Shown: positions 14,811 to 23,490, counted from the stretch's first letter. The stretch is DNA of 64,000 nt from Nitrogeniibacter aestuarii (GCF_017309585.1 NZ_CP071321.1:3988001-4052000); one strand, 5' to 3'. A program made the numbers and translations. The notes: generated by a model not told the origin, from the letters alone.

Positions 14811-16262
14811 TCACAACCAGTACTGCCACACCTGCCCGACCATCTCCATCACCCGGCGCCCCAGCCCCCGGTCCGACCATGCCTCAGGCGTGACGCGTTC
14901 GGCGGCTTCGCGATCCTTCGCGAACAGGGTGTCCATCTGCTGACCCACTTCGCGACCGAGGATGACGACGTTCACCTCGTCGTTGTGCAGGAAGCTGCGC
15001 CAGTCGAGGTTGGATGAGCCAACCGTGCTCCACACGCCGTCGATCACCGCGGTCTTGGCGTGCAGGAAGCGGTCGTGCCGCTCGAAGATCTTCACGCCGG
15101 CGTCAAGCAGGTCGTCATAGCGGGCCTGGCCGGCGCGCAGCACCAGCAGTGAGTCGCTCTTGCCCGGCAGCACCAGTTGGGTATCGACGCCGCGGCGAGC
15201 GGCCGCCTTCAAGGCGTCGAGCATGGTGGGGTTGGGCACGAAGTAGGCCATGGTGATGTGAATGCTGGAACGGGCGGTCTCGATGGCGCCGAGCAGGGCA
15301 CGGTAGAAGCGGCCGGAGTCGCCATCGCCCTGGCTGAGGATGGCGAGCACCAGGCGGTCGTCCGGCTCGCCCGGCGTGGGCTCTGCTTGACCGGCATCAC
15401 GCTCTGGCAGATCGAAGGGTGGCCCACCACACGCCTGGCGATGCCAGGTGTCTTCGTAGCCCCTCAACAGTTCGAGGGCCACGGGCCCCGACAGCCGGGC
15501 ATGGGTATCGCGCCAGCCCGCCCCTTCGCCCGACTCACCCTCATCACTGGCAGCTTCGTCGCGACTGAAAGAGCCTCGGGAATACACCGAGCTGATATTC
15601 ACCCCACCCACAAAGGCAATCTTGTCATCGATGAGCAGGAGCTTGCGATGATCGCGGTGGTTCACATCGAGTGGCGCTGCACGGCCTTCATCCACGCCTA
15701 CCGGGTTGAATTCACACACTTCGATGCCGCCCTCGCGCAGGCTGTCGAAGAACCGGCCCGAGGTGGTCAACGCGCCCACGCCGTCGTAGATGATGCGCAC
15801 GTCCAGCCCTTGGGCCTTCTTGGCCAGCAGATGTGTGCGCATTTTCTTGCCGATGTCGGTGTCTTCGAAAATGTAGCTCTCGACGAACACCCGGTGCTCG
15901 GCCCCCTTGATGGCGTCGAACATGGCATCGAACGTGGCGGGGCCGTCGATCAACAGGTCGACAGAGTTGTTGCTGGAGAGGGTTTCGCCCAGCGCCGTGA
16001 GCCGGGCCAGGTGGGCCTTGAAGGCGCGGCTGCGCCCCTCTGCCTCAGCCTGTTCGATCGCCTGCCGACTGCGCGCTTCATCCTGAAGCCCTTGCCGGCC
16101 CTCCACGACCACGGCCACGGGCGGGGCCACCACATGCCCCGGCTCCGCGGCGGGTTCGGCCCCCAGACTGGCGCAGCCGGTCAGGATGCTCAGCAATACG
16201 ATCATGAGGCCAGCGCTACGGATGGATGTGGGACTCGTGCCGGAATCGCCTCGCATCATCAC
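14811..16262 (-). CDS. Phospholipase D/cardiolipin synthase-like lipoprotein
   Basis: The 483-residue protein has two HKD motifs. The first is HRDHRKLLLIDD (about residues 202-213) and the second is HAKTAVIDG (about 398-406), each with downstream Gly-Gly-Val-Asn or Gly-Ser-Ser-Asn. The N-terminus is a lipoprotein signal ending Leu-Thr-Gly-Cys (Cys about residue 30), so it is probably anchored to a membrane. PLD-superfamily members transfer phosphatidyl groups. This one lacks the two N-terminal membrane helices of ClsA and is closest in plan to ClsB/ClsC types. A second paralogue lies at 52425-53687. It stands between the cassette array and nirH. Confidence 0.85.
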   Translation of the reverse strand: MMMRGDSGTSPTSIRSAGLMIVLLSILTGCASLGAEPAAEPGHVVAPPVAVVVEGRQGLQDEARSRQAIEQAEAEGRSRAFKAHLARLTALGETLSSNNSVDLLIDGPATFDAMFDAIKGAEHRVFVESYIFEDTDIGKKMRTHLLAKKAQGLDVRIIYDGVGALTTSGRFFDSLREGGIEVCEFNPVGVDEGRAAPLDVNHRDHRKLLLIDDKIAFVGGVNISSVYSRGSFSRDEAASDEGESGEGAGWRDTHARLSGPVALELLRGYEDTWHRQACGGPPFDLPERDAGQAEPTPGEPDDRLVLAILSQGDGDSGRFYRALLGAIETARSSIHITMAYFVPNPTMLDALKAAARRGVDTQLVLPGKSDSLLVLRAGQARYDDLLDAGVKIFERHDRFLHAKTAVIDGVWSTVGSSNLDWRSFLHNDEVNVVILGREVGQQMDTLFAKDREAAERVTPEAWSDRGLGRRVMEMVGQVWQYWL

Positions 16263-16426
16263 TCCTGTCGCTTGATGGCGGGGCCGAATGAGCCCCAGAC
16301 AAGCTCATCGTATGCGCTCAGGCAAGGCGTGGCTGTAGGCAAGGCACGACGGTGCGTGTCAGACAGATCCGTCATGTGCGCCACTGGTCAAAGGCGCCGC
16401 AGGCGGCGCGTATCCAGCGCGAGGCC

Positions 16427-16918
16427 TCAGGCGCCGATGCGAAGCCCGGTCTTCTTGAGAATCTTCGAGCTGAAGAGAATGTCCCGCCCGCGCAGGGCGT
16501 CGCCCAGCAGTTCGGCGATCTGGTTGGCCAGGTGCTCCACCTCACTGCGATCGGCCGCATGCACCATGGCGAACAGGTTGTAGGGCCAGTCGGGCAGATG
16601 CCGGGGGCGGTGATAGCAGTGGGTCACGAAGGGCAGCGCGCCGACGCGTTCGCCCAGGGCGTCGATCTGCTCGTCGTCCACATCCCACACGGTCATGCCG
16701 TTGGCGGCGTAGCCGATGGCGTAGTGGTTGGGCACGGCGCCGATGCGGCGGATGATGCCGGTCTCGAGCATGCGCGCCAGCCGGGCCTTGACCTCGTCGG
16801 CACTGATGCCCAGCTCGGCGCCCAGCGCGTGATAGGGGCGCGACACCAGGGGCAGCCCGCCCTGGGTGGCAACGATGAGCGCGCGGTCGAGGGCGTCGAT
16901 GGGCTCGGGGGCGCTCAT
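16427..16918 (-). CDS. nirH: NirH, siroheme decarboxylase subunit
   Basis: The 163-residue Lrp/AsnC-like protein has an N-terminal helix-turn-helix-type domain (Leu-Asp-Arg-Ala-Leu-Ile, then Gly-Gly-Leu-Pro-Leu-Val-Ser-Arg-Pro) and an AsnC-type C-terminal domain with Cys-Tyr-His-Arg-Pro and Trp-Pro-Tyr-Asn-Leu. The ending Ile-Leu-Lys-Lys-Thr-Gly-Leu-Arg is typical of the D/H branch. With NirDL and NirG it removes two propionate carboxylates from siroheme to make didecarboxysiroheme. It starts inside the nirG stop (ATGA overlap). The nir transcript direction continues into the PLD gene, not nirJ. Confidence 0.88.
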   Translation of the reverse strand: MSAPEPIDALDRALIVATQGGLPLVSRPYHALGAELGISADEVKARLARMLETGIIRRIGAVPNHYAIGYAANGMTVWDVDDEQIDALGERVGALPFVTHCYHRPRHLPDWPYNLFAMVHAADRSEVEHLANQIAELLGDALRGRDILFSSKILKKTGLRIGA

Positions 16919-17385
16919 GCGGACAGCTTCATTTCCACGAAGTACTCCTTGAGCTTCGGGAAGGGGTAGACCGGCAGGCCGGTGTCGGCCTCGATTTGCG
17001 CGACGGCTCGATCAATGCCCTCCGGCGTTTCGGTGGCGAGCACGAACCACATGTTGAAGGCGTGATCGCGGCGGTAGTTGTGGGCCACCTCGGGCAAGGC
17101 GTTGACCTGCGCGGCGACGGCGTCGAAGCGCGCTTCGGGCACCGCCATGGCGGCGAGCACGAACCTGCCGCCCATGCGCTCGATCTGGTACATGGGCCCG
17201 AAACGGGTCAGCACACGCATGTCGAGCAATTCGCGCAGACGATCCAGCAAGGCGTCTTCGCTGATCCCCAACGGGTCGGCCATGTCGCGATACGGCGTGT
17301 CGGTGAGCGGAAAGCCGCCCTGCATGGTGTTGATGATGCGCCGATCAAGCTCGGTGAGTTCGGCGCGGGCCTGGCGCTCACGCAT
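16915..17385 (-). CDS. nirG: NirG, siroheme decarboxylase subunit
   Basis: The 156-residue Lrp/AsnC-like protein has an N-terminal Leu-Asp-Arg-Arg-Ile-Ile-Asn helix, Gly-Gly-Phe-Pro-Leu-Thr-Asp-x-Pro-Tyr, a Thr-Arg-Phe-Gly-Pro-Met-Tyr strand and a C-terminal His-Asn-Tyr-Arg-Arg-Asp-His-x(2)-Asn-Met-Trp-Phe block. The end Pro-Lys-Leu-Lys-Glu-Tyr-Phe fits the L/G branch. ATG 17385 overlaps the nirDL stop by 8 nt. The much longer upstream frame is noncoding extension inside nirDL. Confidence 0.88.
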   Translation of the reverse strand: MRERQARAELTELDRRIINTMQGGFPLTDTPYRDMADPLGISEDALLDRLRELLDMRVLTRFGPMYQIERMGGRFVLAAMAVPEARFDAVAAQVNALPEVAHNYRRDHAFNMWFVLATETPEGIDRAVAQIEADTGLPVYPFPKLKEYFVEMKLSA

Positions 17386-18409
17386 GCGCCACCTCTCGCG
17401 CGTAATGTGCACCGCACTGCTTGAAGCGCTTGGTGGAGAAGAGCACCGCCGAAGCGTAGTCGCGGAGTCCGCAATCGCTGCGAAGCTGCTCCCAGCGTTC
17501 GCGCACTTCGTCGCGATCCTTGCCGTGCAGCATGCAGTACAGGTTGTAAGGCCATTCGGACCCGGCGCGTTCGCGCCGATAGCACAGGTTGACGCGCTCG
17601 ACGCCCGCGAGGCGGGCACCCATTGCTTCAACCAGCGCATCCGGCACGTTCCAGACGCACATGGCGTTGGCGCGGTAGCCCAGTTCGTGATGACGCACCA
17701 CCACGCCGAAGCGCTTGATGACCCCTTCGTCACCCCAGGCCTTGATCTGATCGAGCACGGTGCGCTCATTGACGCCGATGCGATGCGCCACGCTGGCAAA
17801 GGGGCGGCTCACCAGGGGCAGTCCGCCCTGCAATGCCTTGAGCAACCGGCTTTGTTCCACCGACATGTCCACCGGTCGCATCGGGACACGTGGGGCACGG
17901 GCGGTGGTGCGATGACCATGGACAAGATCGAAGCCCAGATCGATGTGGTACTCGCTGCGCAGGGGCAAGGCGATCACTTCACAGCCGGTGTCGCGGCGAA
18001 TCTGACGCAGCACGCGCGCCACGCTGACGGCGTCCGGCGCGGTCACCACGAACCAGAGGTTCCATTCGTGCTCGCGGGCGTAGTTGTGATTGACCTCTGC
18101 GTGCATGCTGACCATCTCGGCAATATCGTCGAGAATGCGCGGCGGCGCCTTGAGGGCAGCCAGCGTGCTGGCGCCGATGCGCCGCGGGGCAAACACCGGG
18201 CCCACGCGGCTGACCGTGCCGTTGCCACGCCACTCGTCCAGGGTCGTGAGCACTTGATGCTCGTCCAGCCCGGTCTCGCGAGCAATGCGCGCAAAGGGCC
18301 GGGTGATGAGCGGGAAGTCCCGCTGGTACTCGTTGAGCAGCTTCAGTTGAGCGCCGGCTGCGGCCTCGGGGGGCTGCATGACGGTGCGGTCGGGCATGGC
18401 GAGCAACAT
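17378..18409 (-). CDS. nirDL: NirDL, fused siroheme decarboxylase
   Basis: The 343-residue protein contains two Lrp/AsnC-like halves. Residues about 15-175 have Phe-Pro-Leu-Ile-Thr-Arg-Pro-Phe and an Asn-His-Asn-Tyr-Ala-Arg-Glu-His-x-Trp-Asn-Leu-Trp-Phe block. Residues about 190-340 have Gly-Gly-Leu-Pro-Leu-Val-Ser-Arg-Pro and Cys-Tyr-Arg-Arg-Glu with Trp-Pro-Tyr-Asn-Leu. They correspond to separate NirL- and NirD-like proteins of pseudomonads. It catalyses siroheme decarboxylation with NirG and NirH. ATG 18409 is chosen for AGGAG 7 nt upstream. It follows nirF by 10 nt. Confidence 0.88.
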   Translation of the reverse strand: MLLAMPDRTVMQPPEAAAGAQLKLLNEYQRDFPLITRPFARIARETGLDEHQVLTTLDEWRGNGTVSRVGPVFAPRRIGASTLAALKAPPRILDDIAEMVSMHAEVNHNYAREHEWNLWFVVTAPDAVSVARVLRQIRRDTGCEVIALPLRSEYHIDLGFDLVHGHRTTARAPRVPMRPVDMSVEQSRLLKALQGGLPLVSRPFASVAHRIGVNERTVLDQIKAWGDEGVIKRFGVVVRHHELGYRANAMCVWNVPDALVEAMGARLAGVERVNLCYRRERAGSEWPYNLYCMLHGKDRDEVRERWEQLRSDCGLRDYASAVLFSTKRFKQCGAHYAREVAHA

Positions 18410-18419
18410 GGCGCGCTCC

Positions 18420-19601
18420 TCAGAAGCCGATGCGACTGGCGCGATGGGTGAAGAAGATGCCCGAAGGGGCTTCCGCCGGCAGCACGGTGCGCGCTTCGAA
18501 ACTCGCCGTGTCATAGACCGTGACCCGGTTCGAGTCGCGGGCCGACACCCACACCGCTTCGCCGCGCGGGGTGAATTCCATGTGCAGCACCGCCTTGCCC
18601 GGTTCGAGGGTCTTGGCCACTTTCAGCGTGGGCACATCGATGACCTGCACCCAGCCGTTGTCGGGGAAAGCGAAGTTTACCCACACCTGGCGCCCGTCGG
18701 GGCGTGCCATGACGAATACCGGCTGGCTCTTGACCGGGATGCGCCCCGCCTCTTTCCAGGTGTGCGTATCGACCACGAGCACTTCATGACGCCCCACGGC
18801 CGGCAGGAACGCATAATCCCCCGCCATGGCCCAGCCGCGCAGATGCGGCATCTTGTAGACCGGCAGCTTCTGCTCGCCGCGCCCGTAGCCGTCGAGAATC
18901 TTGCGCACCCCTTTTTCCGGGTGCCACAGATCGAGCAAGGCGATGCCGTCTTCGCCGAACAGGCCGGCCAAGAAGTAGCGGCCATCCGGGGTCACCAGAC
19001 CGTCGTAGGGTTGCAGTCCGGCCTTGTGGCGTTCGGTGGTCGGGTGCTTCGGATCGGAGAAGTCGGTGACCCAGATTTCGCCTGCATCGAAGAGCGCGTA
19101 GGCAAACTTCTGGCCCGGCACGTCCGCCAGCCCGACGACTTTCGAGAACTGCCCCGGTGCATATTCGGCGGGCACCTCGGCCACCAGTTCAAGCGTGTCG
19201 GCGTCGAAGGCCTTGATGCCGCCGGGCTCGTAGTTCTGCGCCACCACCAGCGAGCCGTCCTGCGACACCGAGCCGCCAATGGAGTTGCCCGCCTGAATGA
19301 TGCGTTTGACAATGCTTTGGGTGAGCAGATCGACCTTGGTAAGCCCGCCGTCGCGTCCGAACACGAAGGCATAGCGGGCATCGCGCGAGTAGGTGACGTG
19401 GGCGTGGGAGAGATCGCCCAGCCCCTCGACCCGACCCAGGCTGGTGCGATGGGTGTTCTCCACCACCTGCACCGAGCCGCTGGCGCGTTCGATGACCACG
19501 CCCAGATCGCCGGTGCCGCGCAAGGGCGGCATCTGCGTACAGGCGCTCAGCAGGCCGACAAGCAGACCGGCGATTGCAACACGCAGGCGCGGGGTTCTCA
19601 T
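18420..19601 (-). CDS. nirF: NirF, heme d1 biosynthesis lipoprotein
   Basis: The 393-residue protein has a lipoprotein signal with Leu-Leu-Ser-Ala-Cys (Cys about residue 21) and a d1-type beta-propeller with no heme c motif. NirF is a periplasmic, membrane-anchored enzyme or carrier late in heme d1 synthesis, thought to act between NirJ and NirN. The lipobox agrees with reports that NirF is a lipoprotein. ATG 19601 overlaps the nirC stop by 4 nt, so the two are translationally coupled. Confidence 0.9.
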   Translation of the reverse strand: MRTPRLRVAIAGLLVGLLSACTQMPPLRGTGDLGVVIERASGSVQVVENTHRTSLGRVEGLGDLSHAHVTYSRDARYAFVFGRDGGLTKVDLLTQSIVKRIIQAGNSIGGSVSQDGSLVVAQNYEPGGIKAFDADTLELVAEVPAEYAPGQFSKVVGLADVPGQKFAYALFDAGEIWVTDFSDPKHPTTERHKAGLQPYDGLVTPDGRYFLAGLFGEDGIALLDLWHPEKGVRKILDGYGRGEQKLPVYKMPHLRGWAMAGDYAFLPAVGRHEVLVVDTHTWKEAGRIPVKSQPVFVMARPDGRQVWVNFAFPDNGWVQVIDVPTLKVAKTLEPGKAVLHMEFTPRGEAVWVSARDSNRVTVYDTASFEARTVLPAEAPSGIFFTHRASRIGF

Positions 19602-19960
19602 TGCGCCCCCTCGGCCTGTGCGACCTGCGGGAACCCTGCCTTGAGGCGGCTCACGATCCATTCGGCTTCCGGCTCGGACATGAACCGCGACCAGCCGGGC
19701 ATGGCGGTGCCGGGGCGACCGTTCATGATGGTGGCGACCAGCGAGTCGTCCGGCTTGTCGGCAATGGCATCAGGCACCAGCGCCGGGCCGAGGCCGCCCT
19801 TGAGGGTCATGCCGTGGCAGGAACCGCAGTCCTGCCGGACCATGTTGATGATTTCATGCAGGCGTTCGCCACGCGGCTCGGCGTGGGCGGTGCCGACGGC
19901 CAGGGCAGCCAGCGCCACCATGACCACGATGTGGGTGAGATCGGCCCGTTCCAGCTTCAT
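19598..19960 (-). CDS. nirC: NirC, small periplasmic c-type cytochrome
   Basis: The 120-residue protein has a signal peptide (about residues 1-27, Ala-His-Ala) and one heme c motif CGSCH at 45-49, with a Met ligand candidate in Pro-Gly-Thr-Ala-Met-Pro. NirC can donate electrons to NirS and is implicated in its maturation. It is the first gene of the nirCFDLGH run. A consensus FNR/DNR palindrome lies 57 nt upstream, so the run can start here as well as from nirS. Confidence 0.9.
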   Translation of the reverse strand: MKLERADLTHIVVMVALAALAVGTAHAEPRGERLHEIINMVRQDCGSCHGMTLKGGLGPALVPDAIADKPDDSLVATIMNGRPGTAMPGWSRFMSEPEAEWIVSRLKAGFPQVAQAEGAQ

Positions 19961-20017
19961 TGTCGTGTCTCCGATCGAATGCTGGCGTCACATTAACGAT
20001 CAGGGGCAAAACGGGCC

Positions 20018-20031
20018 TTGATAAGCATCAA
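20018..20031 (-). promoter_or_regulatory. FNR/DNR box upstream of nirC
   Basis: TTGAT-AAGC-ATCAA is a perfect match to the FNR/DNR consensus, ending 57 nt from the nirC start. It implies an internal promoter for nirCFDLGH separate from that of nirS. Confidence 0.85.
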
Positions 20032-20076
20032 AGGGGGCCAATGGCCCCCTTTGACTTGACTCAGATCACGCCGTGA

Positions 20077-20403
20077 TTACAGCGTGAGGATCCACTTGAC
20101 GATGGTGTGCAGCTCTTCGTCGGAGACACGCTCCGGCGGGTTGGGCGGCATGGGGATGTTGCCCCAGTTGCCGGCACCACCAGCGCGCACCTTGTTGAAC
20201 AGTTGTTCCTCGGCGCCCTCTTGCCCCTTGTACTTGGCGGCGACGTCCTTGAACATCGGGCCCATGCGCTTCTTGTCCACCTGGTGGCACGCGGCACAGC
20301 CCGCCTCCTGGAACAGGGTCGCGCCGTCAGCCGCATGAGCGGCCGGCATGGCCATCATGCCCACGAAGGCGACAGGGATCATTTTGATGATGATTTTTTT
20401 CAT
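20077..20403 (-). CDS. nirM: NirM-like cytochrome c551, electron donor to NirS
   Basis: The 108-residue protein has a signal peptide (residues 1-25, Ala-His-Ala-Ala), heme c motif CAACH at 36-40, and the cytochrome c551 pattern Met-Gly-Pro-x-Phe-Lys-Asp-Val-Ala-Ala-Lys-Tyr. The axial Met lies in Ile-Pro-Met-Pro-Pro-Asn. Mature length fits c551. It carries electrons to cytochrome cd1 in the periplasm. ATG 20403 gives the best signal peptide. It is downstream of nirS, with an intervening hairpin that would limit its transcript level. Confidence 0.9.
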   Translation of the reverse strand: MKKIIIKMIPVAFVGMMAMPAAHAADGATLFQEAGCAACHQVDKKRMGPMFKDVAAKYKGQEGAEEQLFNKVRAGGAGNWGNIPMPPNPPERVSDEELHTIVKWILTL

Positions 20404-20580
20404 TGCTTCTTGCCTCTCCATTCACACAAAAAAACGCCCAATCTCGCTTATTGAACGCTTGCTGCTCCCGTGGTGTGATCGTGCCGCAACACCGCGACGC
20501 CGGACCGGGGCACCACCCGGTGGCCATCCTCGCCACCAGTGCAGGTCAACGATCATGCCATCAATCGGTTGACAGACAAA

Positions 20581-20612
20581 CACGCGCCACCGACTTTTGC
20601 AGGTGGCGCGTG
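20581..20612 (-). terminator. Hairpin between nirS and nirM
   Basis: An 11-bp perfect stem (CACGCGCCACC at 20581-20591 with GGTGGCGCGTG at 20602-20612) has a 10-nt loop and is followed on the minus strand by TTTGTCTGTC. It lies 56 nt past the nirS stop and would end or attenuate the nirS transcript. Confidence 0.7.
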
Positions 20613-20667
20613 CGCCGGGGGCCTTGCGCCCCCGTTCTTGCGGACGGCCGTAGTCGCCCTGGGTCGA

Positions 20668-22398
20668 TCAATACACGTCGTGCTGCGTGTTATAGACGTT
20701 GAAGTGACCGGTCGGGGTGATCAGCTTCGGATCCTTGATCACCGTCTTCAGTTCAAGGGTCTTGTCATCGACCACCACGATGGCCGAGGCCTTGTCCTTG
20801 GCAGACCACACCGAGAACCACACCTCGTCACCCGCCTTGTTGTACTCGGGCTGAACCACGCGCTTGGCACCACCGTCGTCCGGCAGGCCGGCCCACTCGC
20901 CGATCGGCAGCACCTTGTAACCGGCATCCAGGTTGTTGATGTCGTACACCGCAACCGACTGGCTCACGCCGGTGTCCGGGTGCAGCGGGTTATCCACATA
21001 CAGATGCTTGGACTTGGGATGCGTCTTGATGAAGAGTGATCCGCCGCCCTGGCTCTTGAGGTTGGCCACCAGCTGCCACGCCTGCTTCGGATGCTTGGCC
21101 GGATCGGTGCCGATCAGGGCGATGGAATCGTCGCCCAGGTGACCCGTGGCCCACACCGGACCGAACTTCGGATGGACGAAGTTGGCGCCGCGACCCGGGT
21201 GCGGAATCGCGCCCACTTCGGTCAGGCCGACCAGCTTGCCTTCCTTGGCATCGATGGCCGCAATCTTGTTGGACTTGTTCGCCGCCACCATGAAGTAGCG
21301 CTTGGTGCTGTCCCAACCGCCATCGTGCAGGAAACGGGCGGAGCCGATTTCGGTGGTCTTGAGGTTCTCGATGTCCGAGTAGTCGACCATCAGAGTCTTG
21401 CCGGTCTCCTTCACGTTGATCACGAACTCGGGCTTGAAGTGCGAGGCCACGATGGAGGCCACGCGCGGTTCCGGGTGGTACTCCTGGGTATCGACGGTCA
21501 TGCCGCGCGTGCCCACGACCTTGAGCGGCTCGAGCGTGTCGCCCTTCATGATCACGTACTGGGGCGGCCAGTAAGAGCCGGCCACCGCGAATTTGTCTTC
21601 ATACCCCTTGTACTTGGAGGTATCGACCGAGCGAGCCTCGAGACCGACACGGATTTCGGCCACGTTGTCCGGCGTCTCCATCCACAGGTCGATCATATTG
21701 ACCTTGGCATCACGGCCCACCACGTACAGGTAGCGTCCGGAGGCCGACAGGCGGGAGATATGCACCGCGTAGCCGGTCTTCACGATGTTGATGATCTGCT
21801 TGGTGTCGCCGTCGATCAGTGCCACTTCGCCGGTATCACGCAGCGTGGTGGAGAAGATGTTGCTGATGTTGTAGCTGTTCATCTTCTTGGTCGGACGCTT
21901 CTCGGGCGGCACGATCACCTTCCAGGTGGCCTTCATTTCGGCCATGCCGTATTCCGGCGGCTGCGGAGGCGTCTGCTGGACATAGCGGGCCATGAGGTCT
22001 ACTTCATCCTCGGTCAGTTCGCCCGAGGTGCCCCAGTTCGGCATGCCGGCCGGGGAGCCATAGTTGATGAAGGTCTTGAGATATTCGGTGCCACGCTCAA
22101 GGGTGATGTCCGGGGTCAGCGGCTTGCCGGTGGCGCCCTTGCGCAGCACGCCATGACACCCGGCACAGCGCTCGAAGTAGACCTTGCGGCCCTTCTCGAA
22201 CTCTTCCTTGGACATGGCGGGCGCCTTCGGATTGACGTCCTGGTGCATCTCGACGTCACCCAGGGGCGAACCACCTGCGCCTTCGTACTTGATTTCAGCT
22301 GCCGGCACATTCTTGTCGGCCGCAAAAGCCTGACTGACGGCAAACGGCATCGCCGCCAGCGCAAGCATCGTTAGTCCCAGTGTTCGACTCGTCTTCAT
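20668..22398 (-). CDS. nirS: NirS, cytochrome cd1 nitrite reductase
   Basis: The 576-residue periplasmic enzyme reduces nitrite to NO. The signal peptide is residues 1-27, the heme c motif CAGCH is at 78-82, and an eight-bladed d1 propeller follows. Expected features include a Tyr-Val-Val-Gly-Arg-Asp blade, an Ala-Arg-Phe-Leu-His-Asp-Gly-Gly-Trp-Asp stretch, Ile-Pro-His-Pro-Gly-Arg-Gly, and a Thr-Gly-His-Phe-Asn-Val-Tyr-Asn-Thr end. Length is normal. AAGGGAG precedes ATG 22398. An FNR/DNR palindrome lies 83 nt upstream and is shared with the divergent nirE. Confidence 0.97.
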   Translation of the reverse strand: MKTSRTLGLTMLALAAMPFAVSQAFAADKNVPAAEIKYEGAGGSPLGDVEMHQDVNPKAPAMSKEEFEKGRKVYFERCAGCHGVLRKGATGKPLTPDITLERGTEYLKTFINYGSPAGMPNWGTSGELTEDEVDLMARYVQQTPPQPPEYGMAEMKATWKVIVPPEKRPTKKMNSYNISNIFSTTLRDTGEVALIDGDTKQIINIVKTGYAVHISRLSASGRYLYVVGRDAKVNMIDLWMETPDNVAEIRVGLEARSVDTSKYKGYEDKFAVAGSYWPPQYVIMKGDTLEPLKVVGTRGMTVDTQEYHPEPRVASIVASHFKPEFVINVKETGKTLMVDYSDIENLKTTEIGSARFLHDGGWDSTKRYFMVAANKSNKIAAIDAKEGKLVGLTEVGAIPHPGRGANFVHPKFGPVWATGHLGDDSIALIGTDPAKHPKQAWQLVANLKSQGGGSLFIKTHPKSKHLYVDNPLHPDTGVSQSVAVYDINNLDAGYKVLPIGEWAGLPDDGGAKRVVQPEYNKAGDEVWFSVWSAKDKASAIVVVDDKTLELKTVIKDPKLITPTGHFNVYNTQHDVY

Positions 22399-22481
22399 GC
22401 TCGGTCTCCCTTTGATTGATCAAGCGGATGCACTTCGATCCGTTGCGGGGCGAACAATGAACCTCGCATCAGGTCGCGTCC

Positions 22482-22495
22482 TTGACTCGCGTCAA
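22482..22495. promoter_or_regulatory. Shared FNR/DNR box between nirS and nirE
   Basis: TTGAC-TCGC-GTCAA is a perfect inverted repeat and a good FNR/DNR match. It is 83 nt from the nirS start and 59 nt from the nirE start, so one site may serve both directions. Confidence 0.8.
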
Positions 22496-22554
22496 ACTTA
22501 TTCCGGTGCCCTCGGCGATAGAGTCTCCCCAACGATGCCAATGGAGAAACGGTC

Positions 22555-23490
22555 ATGACCCGCCTGCCCGACTGCACGCACACGATGCGCCTCGACACCG
22601 ACGCCCTGCCCTTTGTCATGCGGCGCCTGGTCGAACGTTTCGACGCCCGCGGCGTGACCCTGCGCAGCACCACCGGCCACCCGGCCTGTCCGGAGGGCGC
22701 ACGCCAGCCCGCGCTCAGCCCGCGCACCGGCAAGGTGAGCCTGGTCGGCGCCGGCCCCGGCGACCCCGAACTGCTGACCCTGCGCGCCGCGCGCCTGATC
22801 GCCGCCGCCGACGTGGTGGTGTACGACGCCCTGGTGGGCGACGGCATTCTGGCGCTGATTCGTGATGACGCCGAGCGCATCTATGTGGGCAAACGTTCGG
22901 GCCATCACACTCTGCCGCAGGAAGACATCAACGTGCTGCTCGTGCGCCTGGCGCTGGCGGGGAAACAGGTGGTACGCCTGAAGGGGGGTGACCCCTTCAT
23001 CTTCGGGCGCGGCGGCGAAGAGATCGAAGAGCTGGTCGACGCCGGCATCCGCTTCGAGGTGGTGCCGGGCGTCACTGCCGCCTCCGGCGTTTCGGCCTAT
23101 GCCGGCATTCCGCTGACCCATCGCGACTACGCCCAGTCCTGTACCTTCGCCACCGGCCACCTCAAACAGGGCTCGGCGGATCTGGACTGGGAGGCCCTGG
23201 CCCGCCCCAATCAGACGGTGGTGATCTACATGGGCGTGGGCGCCCTGCCAGAGATCTCGCGTCAGCTGGTCGCCCATGGCGTACCAGCGAACATTCCGGC
23301 GGCGGCCATCCAGAACGGCACCCGGGACGATCAGCAGACCGTGGTCGCCACACTCGAGACGCTGCCCGCAGCGCTCAAGGCCGCCGGCCTCAAGCCGCCC
23401 TGCCTGCTCATTATCGGCGAGGTGGTGCGACTGCATGACCGGCTCAACTGGTTCGAAAGCGCCGCCGCGAAAGACCGCTGCGCCGCTTGA
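22555..23490 (+). CDS. nirE: NirE, uroporphyrinogen III methyltransferase
   Basis: This 311-residue SUMT-family enzyme methylates uroporphyrinogen III twice, from SAM, to give precorrin-2, the start of siroheme and heme d1. The catalytic core begins at about residue 58 with Val-Ser-Leu-Val-Gly-Ala-Gly-Pro-Gly-Asp-Pro-Glu, followed by Arg-Leu-Lys-Gly-Gly-Asp-Pro-Phe-Ile-Phe-Gly-Arg-Gly-Gly-Glu-Glu and Val-Pro-Gly-Val-Thr-Ala-Ala. About 55 extra N-terminal residues precede the core. The position next to nirS and the shared FNR box argue for nirE over cobA/cysG. GGAG precedes ATG 22555. Confidence 0.9.
   Translation: MTRLPDCTHTMRLDTDALPFVMRRLVERFDARGVTLRSTTGHPACPEGARQPALSPRTGKVSLVGAGPGDPELLTLRAARLIAAADVVVYDALVGDGILALIRDDAERIYVGKRSGHHTLPQEDINVLLVRLALAGKQVVRLKGGDPFIFGRGGEEIEELVDAGIRFEVVPGVTAASGVSAYAGIPLTHRDYAQSCTFATGHLKQGSADLDWEALARPNQTVVIYMGVGALPEISRQLVAHGVPANIPAAAIQNGTRDDQQTVVATLETLPAALKAAGLKPPCLLIIGEVVRLHDRLNWFESAAAKDRCAA

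Noticed and set aside
21091..22374. 427-codon plus-strand frame opposite nirS
   Set aside because: Antisense shadow of a well-supported nirS.
22412..22423. TTGATTGATCAA just upstream of nirS as a second FNR box
   Set aside because: Half-sites are only 2 bases apart instead of 4, and it lies in the untranslated leader next to the ribosome-binding site.
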